64,000 nt of DNA from an uncultured Alistipes sp. (GTDB lineage: Bacteria > Bacteroidota > Bacteroidia > Bacteroidales > Rikenellaceae): the NCBI GenBank assembly GCA_900539755.1, contig UQDC01000002.1, forward strand, positions 62,001 through 126,000, in the 5' to 3' direction. The stretch's first letter is position 1; each line of letters starts with the position of its first letter. A model generated the notes under the pieces. The model saw only the letters and a list, made by a program, of their open reading frames with translations. It did not search any database and was not told the origin of the DNA. Of the stretch, positions 61,499-64,000 are shown in pieces. A program made the translations under genes and the position numbers.

Positions 61499-64000
61499 TT
61501 AGGCCCATTTAACCAAAGCAAAGTCCATGCGGTGAGGCAGTTTTTCGTTTTTCGGGAAGACACGAATCGCAATGTCAAATGAACCGGTTGTGTCAGGGGT
61601 CAACGACAGCTTGTAGAAGACTAACGAACCCTCTTGACGTTCTACCTTCAATTCCCGTTTGGCGATGATATGAACGTTGTTATTGTCGATCTGGCTGGCC
61701 ATGATCACCTCAACTCCGATATCCTCCGAACGCAGTGTGTCAACATCGATTACCGCCTCAATGTTGTATGAGTGGCCAATCATAATCGCCTCTTTACCCA
61801 TGTCGAAACGTTGAACGCTTACGATACGTACTTTGTCCCAGGCGTTGCTGACTTTCCGTTTCCAGGCGGCAATCTCCCGAGCCATCTGGAAGTTTTCAGC
61901 CTTCATCTTGGTATTGCGAGCGAACAACTTGTCGTAGAACCGCTCCTGATAGTCGGCCAGCATACGGTTCGTGGTGAAGTTCGAGGCAATGTCGGCAATG
62001 CAGATCTTTACGGAGTTGAGCCATTCGTGTGGAATGTTGTCTGTGCCACGATTGTAGTATTTCGGAATAATCTCGTTCTCAATCGTGTTGTAGATCAGCT
62101 CGGCATCCAGTTCGTTCTGGAAGTTCTGATCCTCAAAGGTGCGTTCCATCGGGAGTTTCCATCCGCCGCCTTCGTGGTAACCTTCAACCCACCAGCCATC
62201 GAGTACGCTGAAGTGCATCGTACCATTCATAACAGCCTTTTCCCCGCTGGTGCCCGATGCTTCGAGCGGACGGGTCGGCGTGTTCAGCCAAATATCGACA
62301 CCCTGCACCATGCGACGGGCCAACTCCATGTCGTAATTCTGCAGGAAGATGATACGCCCTACGAAACGAGGCATGGCAGCCACCTCGACGATCCGCTTGA
62401 TCAGATCCTGTCCCGGTTTGTCGTTCGGGTGTGCCTTGCCGGCGAAGATGAACTGTACGGGCTGTTCTGGATTGTTGACGATCGCATCCAAACGATCCAA
62501 GTTTGTGAAGAGCAGGTGAGCTCGTTTGTAAGTCGCGAAACGGCGGGCGAAACCGATGGTCAGAATATCCGGTTTCAGCATCTCCTGAATGCGGATCAAC
62601 TGTGCTGGAGAGTCGAAACGGAACTGTCCGGGATCGCTTACCCGTTTTTTGATCTGGTTGATCAGCTTTTTCTTCAAAATCAGACGCTCTGCCCACAACT
62701 CCTCGTCAGGAATCTCATGTGCCTTTTGCCATGCAGGAATATTATAGGATGGCAGTGAGAAGCCTTCCGGGAAATATTTTGCATAGAGACGGCGCATGTT
62801 CGTAGCACACCATGTCGGGAAGTGAACACCATTGGTTACATAACCGATATGCAGTTCATCTTTGAAATAACCGGGCCACATGCTACCGAGAATATCCTTG
62901 CTTACCTCGCCATGCAGCCAGCTGACGCCGTTTACCTCCTGTGAAAGGTTGCAGGCCAGGAAACTCATCGAGAATTTCTCGTTCGGATCGTTCGGGTTGG
63001 TCTTGCCCAAGTTGATGAACTGCTCCCACGTAATACCCAGACGGTCGGGGTAGTGTCCCATGTACTGACGGATCATCGATTCGGGGAAGGCATCGTGACC
63101 AGCCGGAACTGGTGTGTGGGTGGTGAACAGCGAGGAAGAGCGAACCACCTCCAGCGCTTCGCTGAACGACAATTTGCGTTTGTCGATCAGGTCGTGAATG
63201 CGCTCGATGCCGATAAAGGCCGCGTGACCTTCGTTGCAGTGGTAAACATCTTGGTGTGCGCCAATCGTGTGCAGCAGGCGCATACCGCCGATGCCGAGCA
63301 GCATCTCCTGTTTGAGTCGGTTTTCCCAATCACCGCCGTATAGATGGTAGGTGATGGCACGATCCTCTTCCCGGTTCAGATCGTGGTCTGTGTCGAGCAG
63401 GTAAAGCTCTGTACGACCGACGTCGCAACGCCAGATACGTCCCGTAACAATACGTCCCGGTAATCCGAGCTGGATAGACAGCCAGTTCCCGTGTTCGTCA
63501 CGTACTGGGGTAATTGGCAGTTTGGTGAAGTTCTGCGGTTCGTAGCTGGCCTCTTGGTCGCCGGCTGATGACAGCCGCTGCGTAAAGTAACCGTAACGGT
63601 AGAGCAATCCCACCGCAATCATCGGTACGTTCTTGTCACTGGCCTCCTTGAGGTAGTCGCCGGCCAGAATACCCAAACCTCCCGAATAGATCTTCAGTGA
63701 AGAGTGGATGCCGTATTCCATGCTGAAATATCCGATTTTGGGCCCTTTGGCATCCTTTTTCTGATCCATGTAGGCCTTGAACTGTGCGTAGGTACTGTCC
63801 ATCTTGGCTAGGAAGGTCTCATCCTTCTCCAGCTCTACCAAACGTGAATAATTCAGCTTGTCGAGGAAATCGATCGGGTTCTTTTCGCAGGCTACCCACA
63901 GATCATAATTGATGTATTCCCAGATTTCGTATGCCTCGGGGTGCCAAGACCACCAAAGGTTTTTCGAAAGTTCTTCAAGCGGGTGTAAGCGTTGAGGAAG
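61499..64000 (-). CDS. glgP: Alpha-glucan (glycogen) phosphorylase, GT35, 5'-truncated by window
   Basis: The frame stays open to the window edge: 833 residues are visible, and the N-terminus lies beyond 64000. An internal start near 63841 is not the real one, because the upstream residues (HPLEELSKNLWWSWHPEA) are typical of the family. It belongs to the shorter alpha-glucan phosphorylases, which release glucose 1-phosphate from alpha-1,4-glucans. Marks: YFSMEYGIHSSLKIYSGGLGILAGD, TYHLYGGDWENRLKQE, VYHCNEGHAAFIG, TTHTPVPAGHD, and the PLP-site block ASGTSGEKAVMNGTMHFSVLDGWW with its Lys. The C-terminal 90 residues form an extra beta-rich domain. First gene of the glycogen cluster seen here. 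Confidence 0.93.
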   Translation of the reverse strand, partial: LPQRLHPLEELSKNLWWSWHPEAYEIWEYINYDLWVACEKNPIDFLDKLNYSRLVELEKDETFLAKMDSTYAQFKAYMDQKKDAKGPKIGYFSMEYGIHSSLKIYSGGLGILAGDYLKEASDKNVPMIAVGLLYRYGYFTQRLSSAGDQEASYEPQNFTKLPITPVRDEHGNWLSIQLGLPGRIVTGRIWRCDVGRTELYLLDTDHDLNREEDRAITYHLYGGDWENRLKQEMLLGIGGMRLLHTIGAHQDVYHCNEGHAAFIGIERIHDLIDKRKLSFSEALEVVRSSSLFTTHTPVPAGHDAFPESMIRQYMGHYPDRLGITWEQFINLGKTNPNDPNEKFSMSFLACNLSQEVNGVSWLHGEVSKDILGSMWPGYFKDELHIGYVTNGVHFPTWCATNMRRLYAKYFPEGFSLPSYNIPAWQKAHEIPDEELWAERLILKKKLINQIKKRVSDPGQFRFDSPAQLIRIQEMLKPDILTIGFARRFATYKRAHLLFTNLDRLDAIVNNPEQPVQFIFAGKAHPNDKPGQDLIKRIVEVAAMPRFVGRIIFLQNYDMELARRMVQGVDIWLNTPTRPLEASGTSGEKAVMNGTMHFSVLDGWWVEGYHEGGGWKLPMERTFEDQNFQNELDAELIYNTIENEIIPKYYNRGTDNIPHEWLNSVKICIADIASNFTTNRMLADYQERFYDKLFARNTKMKAENFQMAREIAAWKRKVSNAWDKVRIVSVQRFDMGKEAIMIGHSYNIEAVIDVDTLRSEDIGVEVIMASQIDNNNVHIIAKRELKVERQEGSLVFYKLSLTPDTTGSFDIAIRVFPKNEKLPHRMDFALVKWA

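Noticed and set aside
61772..62758. 328-codon plus-strand open frame opposite the phosphorylase gene
   Set aside because: The minus-strand GT35 motifs cover the same region; the antisense frame is a by-product of codon bias.

Overview
The window looks like a chromosomal segment of a Bacteroidales bacterium (phylum Bacteroidota), family undecided. Evidence: several promoters fit the Bacteroidota consensus (TTTG, about 20 nt, TAnnTTTG). There are phylum-typical genes: a GldH-like lipoprotein beside a PSP1-domain protein, DUF3127, DUF4924 followed by WbqC, DUF4369/thioredoxin-fold lipoprotein, an UpxY antiterminator, and a GH57/GT4/GH133/GT35 glycogen cluster. No rRNA, tRNA, CRISPR array, insertion sequence or prophage was seen.

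Layout. 1-16 kb is housekeeping sequence of moderate GC: trmB with an unknown lipoprotein, gldH-like and PSP1 genes, gdhA, nanA with a sodium/solute symporter (a probable sialic acid pair), cyclophilin with DUF3127, an NSS-family transporter, a tiny winged-helix gene overlapping an EEP-family lipoprotein gene, and DUF4924-WbqC. 16.6-20.2 kb on the plus strand carries a WecA-like initiating transferase and a large SLBB polysaccharide export protein, followed by class II aldolase.

21.4-43.9 kb is visibly more AT-rich and is a capsule/exopolysaccharide locus read on the minus strand. In order of transcription it holds upxY, rmlA, rmlC, rmlD, rmlB, wecB, a calcineurin-like lipoprotein, a pyruvyl-transferase-like gene, a frameshifted FrhB-like iron-sulfur gene, a class V aminotransferase, a cytidylyltransferase fused to a Gfo/Idh-like domain, licD, a 591-bp gap, wzx, two GT4 genes, a Wzy/EpsG-like polymerase, two hexapeptide acyltransferases alternating with two more GT4 genes, and a decayed ORF. 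Predicted ingredients are dTDP-L-rhamnose and UDP-ManNAc plus acyl, possible pyruvyl and a CDP- or CMP-activated phospho-decoration. No initiating transferase or exporter lies inside the locus, so the WecA-like and SLBB genes at 16.6-20.2 kb are the natural partners.

44-55.5 kb returns to housekeeping genes: pgk, kbl with an Lrp-type regulator, queD-like, polA, folA, thyA, lpxH and a thioredoxin-fold lipoprotein lacking its CXXC. 55.8-64 kb holds four glycogen/alpha-glucan genes on the minus strand: GH57, glycogen-synthase-like GT4, GH133 debranching enzyme and an alpha-glucan phosphorylase cut by the window edge. A 56-bp tandem duplication lies just upstream of the debranching gene.

The best candidate for undescribed biology is the aminotransferase / cytidylyltransferase-Gfo/Idh fusion / LicD cassette (31.3-34.5 kb), which looks like a route for making and attaching an unusual phosphate- or phosphonate-linked amino substituent to the surface polysaccharide.
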